Below are positions 1 through 8,036 of a stretch of 64,000 nucleotides of DNA, one piece after another. Each line of letters opens with the position of its first letter. Position 1 is the stretch's first letter. The stretch is taken from assembly GCA_018136815.1 (NCBI GenBank), contig CM030931.1, positions 4,532,148-4,596,147 of the forward strand, in the 5' to 3' direction. A model generated the notes under the pieces. That model ran no database searches and had not been told where the DNA came from. It saw only the letters and a program-made list of their open reading frames with translations. Origin of the DNA: Isochrysis galbana (taxonomy: Eukaryota > Haptophyta > Isochrysidales > Isochrysidaceae). The position numbers and the translations under genes are program-made.

Positions 1-879
1 CGCTTTTTGGAATGGATCCAACCCTCCACGGACCATGCATCCTCACAACCAGAAGCAGAGCAGGTCATTGACACCAAGCGCGCCGCCGCCCAACACAAAT
101 TGGGCCACGGAGACAGGTACACTTGTACCCACTTATACGATGCCATTGCTCGAGCTGGCTTCGAAAACGCGACGGCGTCGTTTAGATCATTGGCGCCACA
201 CATCAGGCTCTCCTTAAAGTCCTCCAATTCAGCCAAAAGCGCCGGGTATGTATGCTCGTCCGTCGATATCTGCTTCATTACGCTTTTGATGTCTTGCATT
301 TCAGCAGAATCATAGACGCGCGTACAGAATTCCGGCTCGAAGCGGCACGCAGCCGTCATAACGGGGACGTGCATGTACTCCCAGCGCGCCATGAAAATGG
401 CATGGATCTTTTTCCTCATGCCCTCATCCAAACCTGCAATCGGATTGCGGAGGTGAACATCTAGCTGGAGCATGTAGGCGTATACTTTACCCAACGTGGC
501 ACCCAGCTTCGTGTCAGTCATCCTCAGCACCCGGACGACGGGCTCGCAGACCACCAAGCATAGGCGGGCGGCTTCCTGGAGGTCTTCATCTCGAATGGTG
601 CGCTTGATTTGTATGCCCTTGTCCTTCATGTTCATGTCGCGCGGTTGTTTGTTCAGCCAACCTGTGTACACATCGTCAATGACGAGCCGCTCGAGCACCT
701 TTAGCAAGTTCATATAGCGCTTCAACATCAGGATTTTTGAGGCGAACCGCGTCTCTGAGTAACGCACGAGCTCCATGCCGCCCTTGGGGCGCTCCTCCAC
801 GGGCACCTCCGCCCCTAATTCCCGAAAGCGAGCAAGTGTCTTCTGGTGGTTGCAGATGAATTTTACCACCTCCCGTACA
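1..879 (-). mobile_element. hAT-family transposase, C-terminal part, cut by the window edge
   Basis: A single reading frame stays open on the minus strand from about 879 to base 1 and continues off the left edge. It reads VVKFICNHQKTLARFR near its start, SETRFASKILMLKR in the middle, and ends at the edge with SCEDAWSVEGWIHSKK-like sequence (CSASGCEDAWSVEGWIHSKK). This order is typical of hAT transposases: the 'RF.S...ML.RL' block of the RNase H-like core followed by the C-terminal dimerisation region with its S-A-WS-GWIHSKKRN pattern. I see no stop in roughly 290 codons. The N-terminal DNA-binding and first catalytic parts are absent: upstream of 879 the sequence changes to a GC-rich retroposon whose end abuts the frame. 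Family assignment rests on motif pattern only. Whether the element beyond the edge is whole cannot be judged. Confidence 0.75.
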
Positions 880-880
880 C

Positions 881-1509
881 TACTAGGGGGATTGGGGTGA
901 AGGGCTTAGATATGGTCCGGTGGCCCGCGCGCCCGCGCCCCCCCCCGGTGATCCGTTCCCCCCTTCCTCCTATGCCTCCCGGGTTGGCGGCGGACTCTGG
1001 CTCTCGACTTATCCTGTAAACAGGCGCGAGACTTACCGCTTTTTCGGTGGGCGGAGCTCCCCTCTCCTGCGGCGCGCGCGATGGCGCGCTTGCGGCAGGC
1101 GGCAGGCGCTCCAGCTCCAGCTGTCCAGCTGCCCTATGGCGGCCCCTGGAGGCTCTTGGAGGCCAGCCCAGGGGGCAGAGGAGACTGGAGACTGGAGGCT
1201 GGGGCTGGACCCTAGCCTCCCCTGCCTCTCCCTCGCTGGGGCTCCTGAGCCTCTGGGGCTCCCACGCTGCACCTATCTCCCTGTCGACCAGGGGGGGAGG
1301 GGGGGTTGGAGCAATGGGCTGGCCATGAGCCACGAGGGGCCAGGACGAGCGAACCAGGCGTGCCTGTCAGTGGGAGGGAGGGTCAGCAAGTCATCAGGCA
1401 TGCCTGGAGCCAGGAGGATGGGTGGTTCCCTCCCCATGGCAGGGGAGGAGTGGAGAGAGGGGGGGGGATCGTGCACCCCCATGTGTGAACCAAGTATAAA
1501 CTTAGTTCG
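881..1509 (-). mobile_element. GC-rich hairpin-headed retroposon (short type, copy A)
   Basis: This block is closely similar to 46597-47231: both hold the same ordered segments, including CTTATCCTGTAAACAGG, the TTTTTCGGTGGGCGGAG box and the GACCAGGGGGGGAGGGGGGG tract. In minus orientation it starts with the 16-nt hairpin CTAAGTTTATACTTGG (1490-1505), shared with the LINE copies of this window, and runs toward CCCCCTAGTAGTGTACGG. The distal tail seen in the other copy is missing here, so this copy is 3'-truncated beside the hAT fragment. Its open frames are low-complexity and I do not regard them as genes. It is probably a non-autonomous element mobilised by the LINE; no clear target-site duplication was found. 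Confidence 0.65.
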
Positions 1510-1510
1510 G

Positions 1511-1856
1511 CTTGTTTAAGATTATAATCGGCGACGACATCCTCTGCTGTTCGTACCTTAACGCTGTTTTCATTGTCTTCTTCTTCTTCTTTTCCGACGG
1601 CCAAAAACATACAATGACATACTGTTTTTCCCCTCAGTTTCAGTGTTTCAGCCGTTTGGCTATGTTTCACATGTAGGATCCTTAGCCTTAGGAAGTCGCG
1701 CTTGACTAATTCCTCGAAGCTTTCGTAGAATTCTGCCGGCAGAGCGTCGGGTCCCGCACATTTGCCGGTTCCTATCTCTTTAATTGTGCGTTGTAGTTCC
1801 TCTAGACCTATCGTGTCATTCAACGACGGAGAAAGAAGAGCAAAGAGGATTCTCAT
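1511..1856 (-). mobile_element. LINE reverse transcriptase fragment
   Basis: On the minus strand the frame contains LEELQRTIKEIGTGKCAGPDALPAEF followed by YESFEELVKRDFLR in the same order; the key part is GKCAGPDALPAEFY, the entry to the reverse transcriptase domain of L1-like LINEs. The 8014-11850 LINE has the matching PDALPAEFYKSFIDLVKHDF. Only about 60 residues are LINE-like; beyond them the sequence diverges into ELSLYLVHTWGC-type read-through. It is a dead fragment lying just upstream of the SmpB gene, and the retroposon at 881-1509 abuts it. Confidence 0.7.
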
Positions 1857-1947
1857 GTGAGGACATTCACGTGAAGAGTGCCGCCCGTGAGTTCTATTCT
1901 CTTATCTTCTGTCTCTCGACGACTCGAGGAAAGGTTGGTCGGGGCGT

Positions 1948-2085
1948 GGTGGGCTCCCTCTCCCTCTCTCCCCCTCTCTCCTTCTCTCCTTCCCTCTCTC
2001 CCTCTCCTTCTCTTCAGCTCCCTCCCTCCCTCGCTTCCCTCCTCTTCCCCTCCCCCCCCCCCCCCTCCCCCCTCTATCCCCTCCT
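1948..2085 (+). promoter_or_regulatory. Polypyrimidine tract upstream of SmpB
   Basis: About 140 bases of almost pure C and T (CTCCCTCTCTCC repeats, then a C14-like run) end about 75 bases before the SmpB start codon. Similar tracts lie near other gene starts here (12093-12230, 29530-29860, 48890-49075, 59200-59760). They may be promoter or 5' UTR elements, or simply unstable low-complexity DNA; no TATA-like box stands out. Confidence 0.4.
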
Positions 2086-2161
2086 CCTGAGTGTCAGCTG
2101 GGCCTCCGCTGGGCGCCGCAAGACCACTTGGAAGAGCTCGTGCTCAGAAGTTTCTGAGCAG

Positions 2162-2737
2162 ATGGCCTCGCTCCTCCTCCTTCTTGCCGCGGCGTTACCC
2201 TGGTCGGCAGACGCTGTCCGCACGCAGCAGCCGCAGATGCTTGCACGCCAATCCGCAAGCTACTCCACTAGGCAGCGCACGTCGAAGACGGTGGCTGTGA
2301 ACCGGCTGGCGCGGCGCAACTACGAGATCCTCGAGGAATACGAGGCGGGCATCTCGCTCGTGGGTACTGAAGTGAAGAGCTGTCGCAATGGACAGATGAA
2401 CCTGCGCGATGGCTACTGCGCCATCACGGACGGAGAATGCTGGCTGGAGAATGTGAACATCTCGCCACATGGCACCACTGGGCGCTTCTTCAACCACGAT
2501 GAGCGCCGCCGCCGCCGTCTGCTTCTGCACAAACGCGAGACTCGAAAACTGGCCTCGATGGTGGCACAGCAAGGTCTCACGATTGTTCCACTCAAAGCCT
2601 ACTTCAACTCGCGCTCCTGTCTGAAAGTCAAAATTGCATTGGCACGTGGTAAGCAGAGCCAAGACAAACGCGAGACCATCCGTAGGCGAGAGCAAGAGCG
2701 TGATGTCCGTCGACAGACGAAGCTGGCAACGTACTGA
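2162..2737 (+). CDS. smpB: SsrA-binding protein SmpB, probably plastid-targeted
   Basis: SmpB binds tmRNA (ssrA) and takes it to stalled bacterial-type ribosomes, where trans-translation tags the unfinished peptide and frees the ribosome. The 191-residue product has the family order: NRLARRNYEILEEYEAGISL, then GTEVKSCRNGQMNLRDGY, then LKAYFNSRSCLKVKIALARGK, and a basic tail with KRETIRRREQERDV. The chosen ATG is followed by a hydrophobic stretch (MASLLLLLAAALPWSADAV) and a Ser/Thr/Gln/Arg-rich segment before the conserved core begins near residue 45. That looks like a bipartite signal plus transit peptide, so the protein probably acts in a secondary plastid. In-frame codons upstream lie in the polypyrimidine tract and are not believable protein. 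No intron is seen. Identification of the family is firm; location in the cell is inferred. Confidence 0.93.
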   Translation: MASLLLLLAAALPWSADAVRTQQPQMLARQSASYSTRQRTSKTVAVNRLARRNYEILEEYEAGISLVGTEVKSCRNGQMNLRDGYCAITDGECWLENVNISPHGTTGRFFNHDERRRRRLLLHKRETRKLASMVAQQGLTIVPLKAYFNSRSCLKVKIALARGKQSQDKRETIRRREQERDVRRQTKLATY

Positions 2738-3599
2738 TGCCCTCGCGCGGTCCACTGGTTATGATGCCCGAATGTGCTGTTGCGGTTATATCCACTACTC
2801 TCTCATTCTTGCGCTTGAACCACGAGGTGTAATTTGATCAATCCGGTAGAGTCCGCGCACTGGGCATACGACTTGTTGCGACCAGTGTGAAGCTGGGCTA
2901 CTATCAGAAGTCGCCATACCGCAAAAATTGAAGGAGACCCCGTCATCACGTGTGCCTCATATTTGTTGGCGTCATCACATTTTTTAGTTTGCTTGTGTCC
3001 GAGCAGAGCTGAGCCCCTTCAACCATACTAAGATTCTTGTTCTCGTCGTTTAGCCAACTTCGTAGGGCGCCCCTAGGGCTAGAGCGCGAAGGGAGAATGC
3101 CTCAATGCACAAGGCAGGGAAGAGGGGCCGACGGGCGGGGAGGTGCAATAGCGCGTAGTGACCAAAGTTGAGAAAGTTGCATACGTGACGTGACTTAGGA
3201 ACGCCCCGTGCTTTGTAGGGCAGCCAGAGCTTGCGCTCTATCTAAGGAGGCAAGAGTAGCAGAGGCCGCGACCTCAGTTTCGGTTGGCCTTTGCTTTGAA
3301 AGATGCCCCCCATGAGCAGCAGGGTATGACGTCTATCCCCACTCAGGACGAGCTCCTTCGACTGGTAATGAAGTTGAGGATGAGGAGCAGATCTAATCGT
3401 ATACTAAATATATAGGATATGGGGGGATGGGGATGGGCGGATGGCGCACAAACAAACGCAAAAATAAAAATGGGGAACGCTCTCAGCGGCAGTTGCAAGT
3501 TGCGAGCAAGTTGCGCCTTCTGTTTCTTATCTTAATTGTCCGCTAACCGCGCCAATTGTGGGGCGCTTGCGCTTGCTCAATAGTGAATACGGGTGAGAA
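2738..3599. other. Intergenic, no gene seen
   Basis: Sequence after the SmpB stop contains no reading frame with recognisable motifs and no obvious repeat. It includes an AT-rich patch near 3395-3475. Confidence 0.4.
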
Positions 3600-3945
3600 G
3601 CTGGGCGAGCTGTGCGGACAACGACGCTAGAGGCTCAGGGGGGGTGGGACTGTCGGCAGCCCAGCACACCAACACGGCGCTGCATCGGGCGGCGGGAATC
3701 AAATGCCAAGCAATGCAGTTGAGCTGTTAAGGATCCGACCCCCCCTGCGCGCGGCGCGCGACGCGCAACGCCTGCGACCACAAGCAATCTTTACGGGCAG
3801 AGCGTAGAAGCGCGCGTGACTGAGGGGGGGGGGGGGGGGCGAATCGCACCATTTCCCGGCAAAGATTTTCGCACCGATCGGGTGCTCCCTTCCTGCAGGT
3901 TTTTATTGGGCATCGCGCCACGGTAAAATATGGTAACCCCATCCC
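3600..3945 (+). repeat. Interspersed repeat R1, copy 1
   Basis: Resembles 41040-41335 along its length. Shared landmarks in the same order are CTGTCGGCAGCCC, GGCGCTGCATCGGGCGG, a G-run, GCGAATCGCACCATTTC and TTTTATTGGGCATCGCGCCA. Shorter relatives lie at 50226-50345 (inverted) and 53600-53772. No terminal inverted repeats or target duplication were recognised, so the class is unknown. Confidence 0.6.
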
Positions 3946-4519
3946 AAAAGCCAGTGGTATGGTTGAAATCAAGGTTGAGGAGAAGCTTCCAGTGGCCTAT
4001 TAGTTTGACCTTACGACACGCCCCATGACGATGCGAGCGCTGCCGGTTTCGGTCTCAGTAGCTTTATTTTTATTTGGATTTGATACTCGAGTATCCTACG
4101 ACACTCCAAGTATTATACCTTCATAAAATAGCTTGGTACTCGGTCAATCACAGACAAGCCAAAAAAAAGCATCGAAGCTTTGGCGAAAACGCTCTAACCG
4201 ATCAATCATCTCTTGACTCTTGAAAGCACATACAAGAGACAACCCCACCACAAAATGGCGACGCAAGAGTACTTTCGCAGCCGAGAAAGTACCCGACAGT
4301 CCACAAGATCGGTACTCTCGTAGACGCTTGGGTCGCGCGCGCACTCTGTAGATGCGCTCCCATTGTCAGCGAGTTTAGTACTATTGCCTTGCCTCCTACT
4401 GAGTGCCTCTCAAGTCGTTGCGCCTACTCACGGAACCCTCAAAAATTGCCACCAGGTCCACCTCCTTTTCACGCATGCAGGCAGAAACACTGCAACGCTC
4501 CCGTCTCTGCCACCGAACT
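3946..4519. other. Intergenic, no gene seen
   Basis: No convincing coding or repeat signal. A minus frame at 4144-4344 has a start and stop but no recognisable features. Confidence 0.35.
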
Positions 4520-5534
4520 TCAGTGTGCAAGCTCTGCCTTGAGAGACGAAATCATTTCGCGTGCCTCTCCTGCTGGCTCGTCGCTAATGTCATTGTCAAT
4601 ATTGGACTGGGCGTTCGCAATCATCGCAGCCAGTTCAGAAGCGTTTCGACGATGCTCTTCTTCTAGCGCGTCGCGAGTCGCCTGTGACTCCGCGGCCATA
4701 GCCTTCCGCACCTCTCCTATAGTCATATCAGTCACACCGTCGCCATCAACATCGACCTTGTCATCCAATAGGTTGTCATCCACCCTCGCCTTAGCACCCT
4801 TGATGCGCTCCTTCATAGCCTTGTTCTCAGCAGCTATCCTAGCCTTCTGCTCGGCTCGCAGGCGCAAGCGCTGCTGAATGGCCTCGTTGTGCGCTTTCTG
4901 CATCTCGCTCTGAAGAATCTTGGGTTCTTTCCCTCTGTGTGTTGCTGCAACCTTTGCCTTGACCTCAGCATCTTCACGACGGATCCGTTCCGATATCTCT
5001 GCCTTAGCATGGGCCAAGCGTGTGCGCTCCGCCGCAGTCTCTGGGTCCAGATTGGAGCCGGACCGCCTGCTGCGAAGTCTTATTTTCTTCCCCGCACAAT
5101 CGTCGACTGCTGCATTGTACACGCCTTTGAATTCCTCAAAGCTGCGAGGCAGGCGCGCACATGCACAGGGCCTTTAGCATGGCAATCATTTAAGCCTCTC
5201 CGCGACGGCTGCTGTCGCACCTGAGCTCACCGCTGCCGTCGACGTCGTGAGCCAGAAACATTTGAGTTGCAAACTCGATCCGGTCGCTCTTCAGCCGCCG
5301 CGCGAGCCCGAGCTCGTCGAGCAGAGGCAGAATCTCCTCGAGGTCTACATTCCCGTTCCGGTTGTCGTCACACTTGTCGAATGCCTCCCGCAGCTTTTGC
5401 TCGCGCTCCTCAGCGATACGAATCGCCTCCTGATAATTCTGCGTTCGAAGAGGGGCAAAGAAGCGTGCTCTCAGCCGCACGCACGCCCACGAGTGCACCG
5501 ATCGGGATCGAGGGGGTCGAGGGTCGAGCTGCAC
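4520..5534 (-). CDS. EF-hand calcium-binding protein with coiled-coil tail
   Basis: Two exons fit together cleanly on the minus strand: the first ends at 5221 (donor GTGCGA) and the second starts at 5141 (acceptor CTCGCAG), a 79-bp intron. The join restores the second EF-hand as GSGELSFEEFKG. Loop 1 is DDNRNGNVDLEE and loop 2 is DVDGSGELSFEE, both with acidic residues at positions 1, 9 or 12 as expected for Ca2+ binding. The second exon then gives about 170 charged, Ala/Glu/Arg-rich residues likely to form coiled coil, with a DVDGDGVTDMT motif like a degenerate Ca2+ loop. The stop is at 4520. The start is uncertain: 5534 opens the frame, but an acceptor-like CGCAG at 5439-5441 just before NYQEAIRIAEEREQK suggests an earlier, unseen first exon. 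Probably a calcium-responsive structural or signalling protein; the exact family is not recognised. Confidence 0.75.
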
Positions 5535-6103
5535 ACCATCACACGTCAGTCACAGTCAGTTACTTTTGGTCCTTCTACCTCTCCTCCTCACCCTCCTACT
5601 GCTAAAGGAGAAAATCCGTAAACTTTTCAAAAATATCACAGTTGTTACGTCAGCGCTCGCCTACTATGGGTTTCACTCGTGCACACTGCACACTGCACAC
5701 TGCGAGCGCGAGAAGATGGACTAGGGCCGGGGCGGGCGGAGGGTCCCCGTAACCCTTGACCTCTGACACAATACCCTACAGTATGGGTGCACCATTAAGA
5801 AACCCTACCATTAAGAAAGCTTAACATGATTTTGGCCGCCGACTCGCTAAGAAACTGGGGGTCGAGCCTCATGCTCTCAGGCTCGACATGGGTGAGATGT
5901 TGGGCACGGGTTCGAACCCCAAATTGGCTTGTGTTACGTATTTTTTTCTTTGGCTGTAGAAAGTAAAGAGTAAAGAGGACTGCGTGTTTTGTTTTTCTCC
6001 CCGCTCCAAGCTGCTGACAACTGACAACTGACATGAGTTGTCAGCTTGAGGTGAACTGATACTGATGTAAAAAACTGACGTCAGTACTGATGCACCATCT
6101 CGG
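5535..6103. other. Intergenic with a tRNA-like B box and hairpin
   Basis: Around 5860-5930 a 9-bp hairpin (GTCGAGCCT paired with AGGCTCGAC) is followed by GGGTTCGAACCCC, a near-perfect Pol III B box. The arms needed for a full tRNA cloverleaf do not pair, so this is more likely a tRNA-derived SINE remnant or chance than a tRNA gene. Nothing else is seen in the stretch. Confidence 0.3.
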
Positions 6104-6292
6104 CCTAGATGGGAAATACGGTGCTGGGGCCTGAAAATACAGCCAAATACATATGTATTTGGCCTCCGGCCAAATACATTTCAAATACATTCGACGAGGC
6201 CTACGACAACCCAGGACGCGCTTCAAATACAGCCAAATACATATGTATTTGGCCTCTGGCCAAAAACGGTGAATACGTATTTCCCATCTAGG
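6104..6292. mobile_element. Palindromic MITE with perfect 17-bp inverted ends
   Basis: The block starts with CCTAGATGGGAAATACG and ends with its exact reverse complement CGTATTTCCCATCTAGG. Inside, a palindrome of the form AGCCAAATACAT/ATGTATTTGGC, preceded by AATACA, occurs twice (about 6138-6165 and 6224-6252). At 189 bp with no coding capacity it fits a miniature inverted-repeat element. No clear target duplication was seen, so the superfamily is open. Confidence 0.65.
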
Positions 6293-6692
6293 ATCACGGG
6301 TCACTGGCTGCCGGAGCAAGAGCCCCTTGGCATAATGGTGGTGGTCGTGGGTAGTGGTGGGGGAGCGGGGGGGTGGGGGGGGTTCGCGCGAGCAGAGAGC
6401 GCAGGGGCAGGGGCAGGGGGCTCCCGCCAAGTTTTCGTGGCAACGTTCTCCCGCGCTTCCAAAACCAAACGCATAATTGACGAACGTATTACGGGTACTG
6501 GTATACTGATACCGGTGCCCAAGCCGGTAGGTAGGGGGCCCATAGATGGGGTAAGAGTACTGTTATGAGCTCTCAGTAAGAGTAATAGCTCCATTGCTCC
6601 ATACTGCCAAATCACTGATATTAGTTGTCGGCTGCTAGACTAATCTTAAAGGGGCTGATACACCACGATAACTCCTTTTAAAATTAGAATCG

Positions 6693-7657
6693 AAACATGT
6701 GGCCAAACTATACACGCTGCCACTGCTGAAACACGTCGACAAACACATGCACTTCAAACACATTACGCACAGGAGAATAGGCACGAGAAACAGATTCGCG
6801 GAAAGCCCAACGGGAACGTGCAGATTTTGCCGCCGCCACAGAGTGGACTCGTGCCACCTAGCGTGGTGCCCCGAGACAAAAAACATATTCGAAACTATAG
6901 ACGCCATCACCAACTACACGCCTAGCCCCGGAAGGTCGCACGTACAACAAATCAAAGATAGACTCTTCGCGTACCCTGGCAAGAACACCCCCGACAGCCT
7001 AAAGACGCTATATATACTAGCGTGGAAGTATATACTCAGAGACTTCTACAGAGTCGAATTCGAGTCGTACGAGTTTCATTACATACCAACCCTAGAAGCC
7101 ACACTAGTGAGGTTTACCACCTTGGTGAGAGGGCTCGCTATACCGGGCTCTCACAGCCACATGCGCACTCGCAAGGCCGCCCAAGGAAGGAAACCAAAAC
7201 TTAAACAACCGATTGAACACAGCGCCCCCGCGTTTATTGTGAAGGAGAAAGGCAGACTACAATTGGGCGAGAATTTTAGCCTCGTGGCACAGGCGCTCGA
7301 CCTTGCCGAGAGGCTCGCCTGAAGTAGCGAAACGCTCTCATACAATCGGAGGTAAAGACACGGGGTAGTCAGTAGCCATGGCACGAGCAAAAACACGACA
7401 TAGATAACGCCGCAGACCGAAAAGCATCCAGGATATGCATGTCACTCAGCGGCGTAGGAGGAAGGCGTGCATGCACCGCTGAGGGCAGGCGCACGCCGCC
7501 CAACCCGTGACCCCCGCAGGACCCGAGCCCCTAAGTAGAGCACGAGGGGAGTTGCCGCAAGGCGGGAAGTGAGGGAGAGGAAGGGGAATGGGCGTGGCTA
7601 CGGATATGCGACCCAGTGCCACGTGCGAGGCGAGATTATTAAAAGGTTTTTTTTAAA
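6693..7657 (+). mobile_element. 5'-truncated L1-like LINE copy with 13-bp target duplication
   Basis: The direct repeat AAAATTAGAATCG lies at 6680-6692 and again at 7658-7670, flanking the element exactly as target-primed reverse transcription leaves it. The body carries the last about 205 codons of LINE ORF2 (frame 6699-7322, reading KHITHRRIGTRNRF, then a CRFCRRHRVDSCHLAWCP zinc-knuckle-like motif) and a 330-bp 3' UTR ending ATTATTAAAAGG plus eight T. The frame is open to its stop, so truncation is the main defect. It resembles the minus-strand LINE at 15091-18899 more than the one at 8014-11850. Confidence 0.88.
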
Positions 7658-7670
7658 AAAATTAGAATCG

Positions 7671-7993
7671 TTGCCCCCCCCCTTCTATCAATATCGATAC
7701 TTCATACATACATACGTAGTAGCCTCCGTCGGCCGTCGGTCGGCTGCTTGGCTGCTACGCTCTATCTATCCTCAATCCCTAAGATGCGATAGGTTCATCC
7801 AATCTACGCTAGAGGAGAGAGAGAGAGAGTTTGTGTGTGGAGTGTGGAGAGCGTAAATCAACACACAACACACGCGTGCGCGCGCACAGGGGAGTTTTGT
7901 TGTTGGTTGGGACAACTGTCATGAGAGCTGATATTAGTGCTGACATTAGTGATAGCTCCGTAACCTTGAGAGCAGATAAGCTGTTACCCCATC
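7671..7993. other. Short spacer between two LINE copies
   Basis: No gene. It contains a GA/GT simple repeat near 7816-7870 and the sequence that served as target for the next LINE. Confidence 0.4.
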
Positions 7994-8014
7994 TTTGAGG
8001 GGGCCTCATATCAA

Positions 8015-8032
8015 CTATCGTTAAAACGATAG
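8015..8032 (+). promoter_or_regulatory. 5'-terminal hairpin of the LINE
   Basis: CTATCGTT and AACGATAG pair with a 2-base loop at the very 5' end, 5 bases before the ATG. Equivalent hairpins head the copies at 18876-18891, 44521-44536, 44943-44958, 56285-56300, 60901-60916, 1490-1505 and 47214-47229. The stems covary: CTAAG/CTTAG, CTAAC/GTTGG and CTATC/GATAG. This points to a selected RNA structure, perhaps for translation, packaging or template choice. Confidence 0.6.
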
Positions 8033-8036
8033 GGTC

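Noticed and set aside
863-1519. Several overlapping frames of 80-200 codons in the GC-rich retroposon
   Set aside because: Pro/Gly/Arg low complexity, open on both strands, not conserved as protein in the second copy.
5860-5935. Possible tRNA gene (B box GGTTCGAACCC and hairpin)
   Set aside because: The T stem pairs at only three positions and no D arm or acceptor stem could be drawn.
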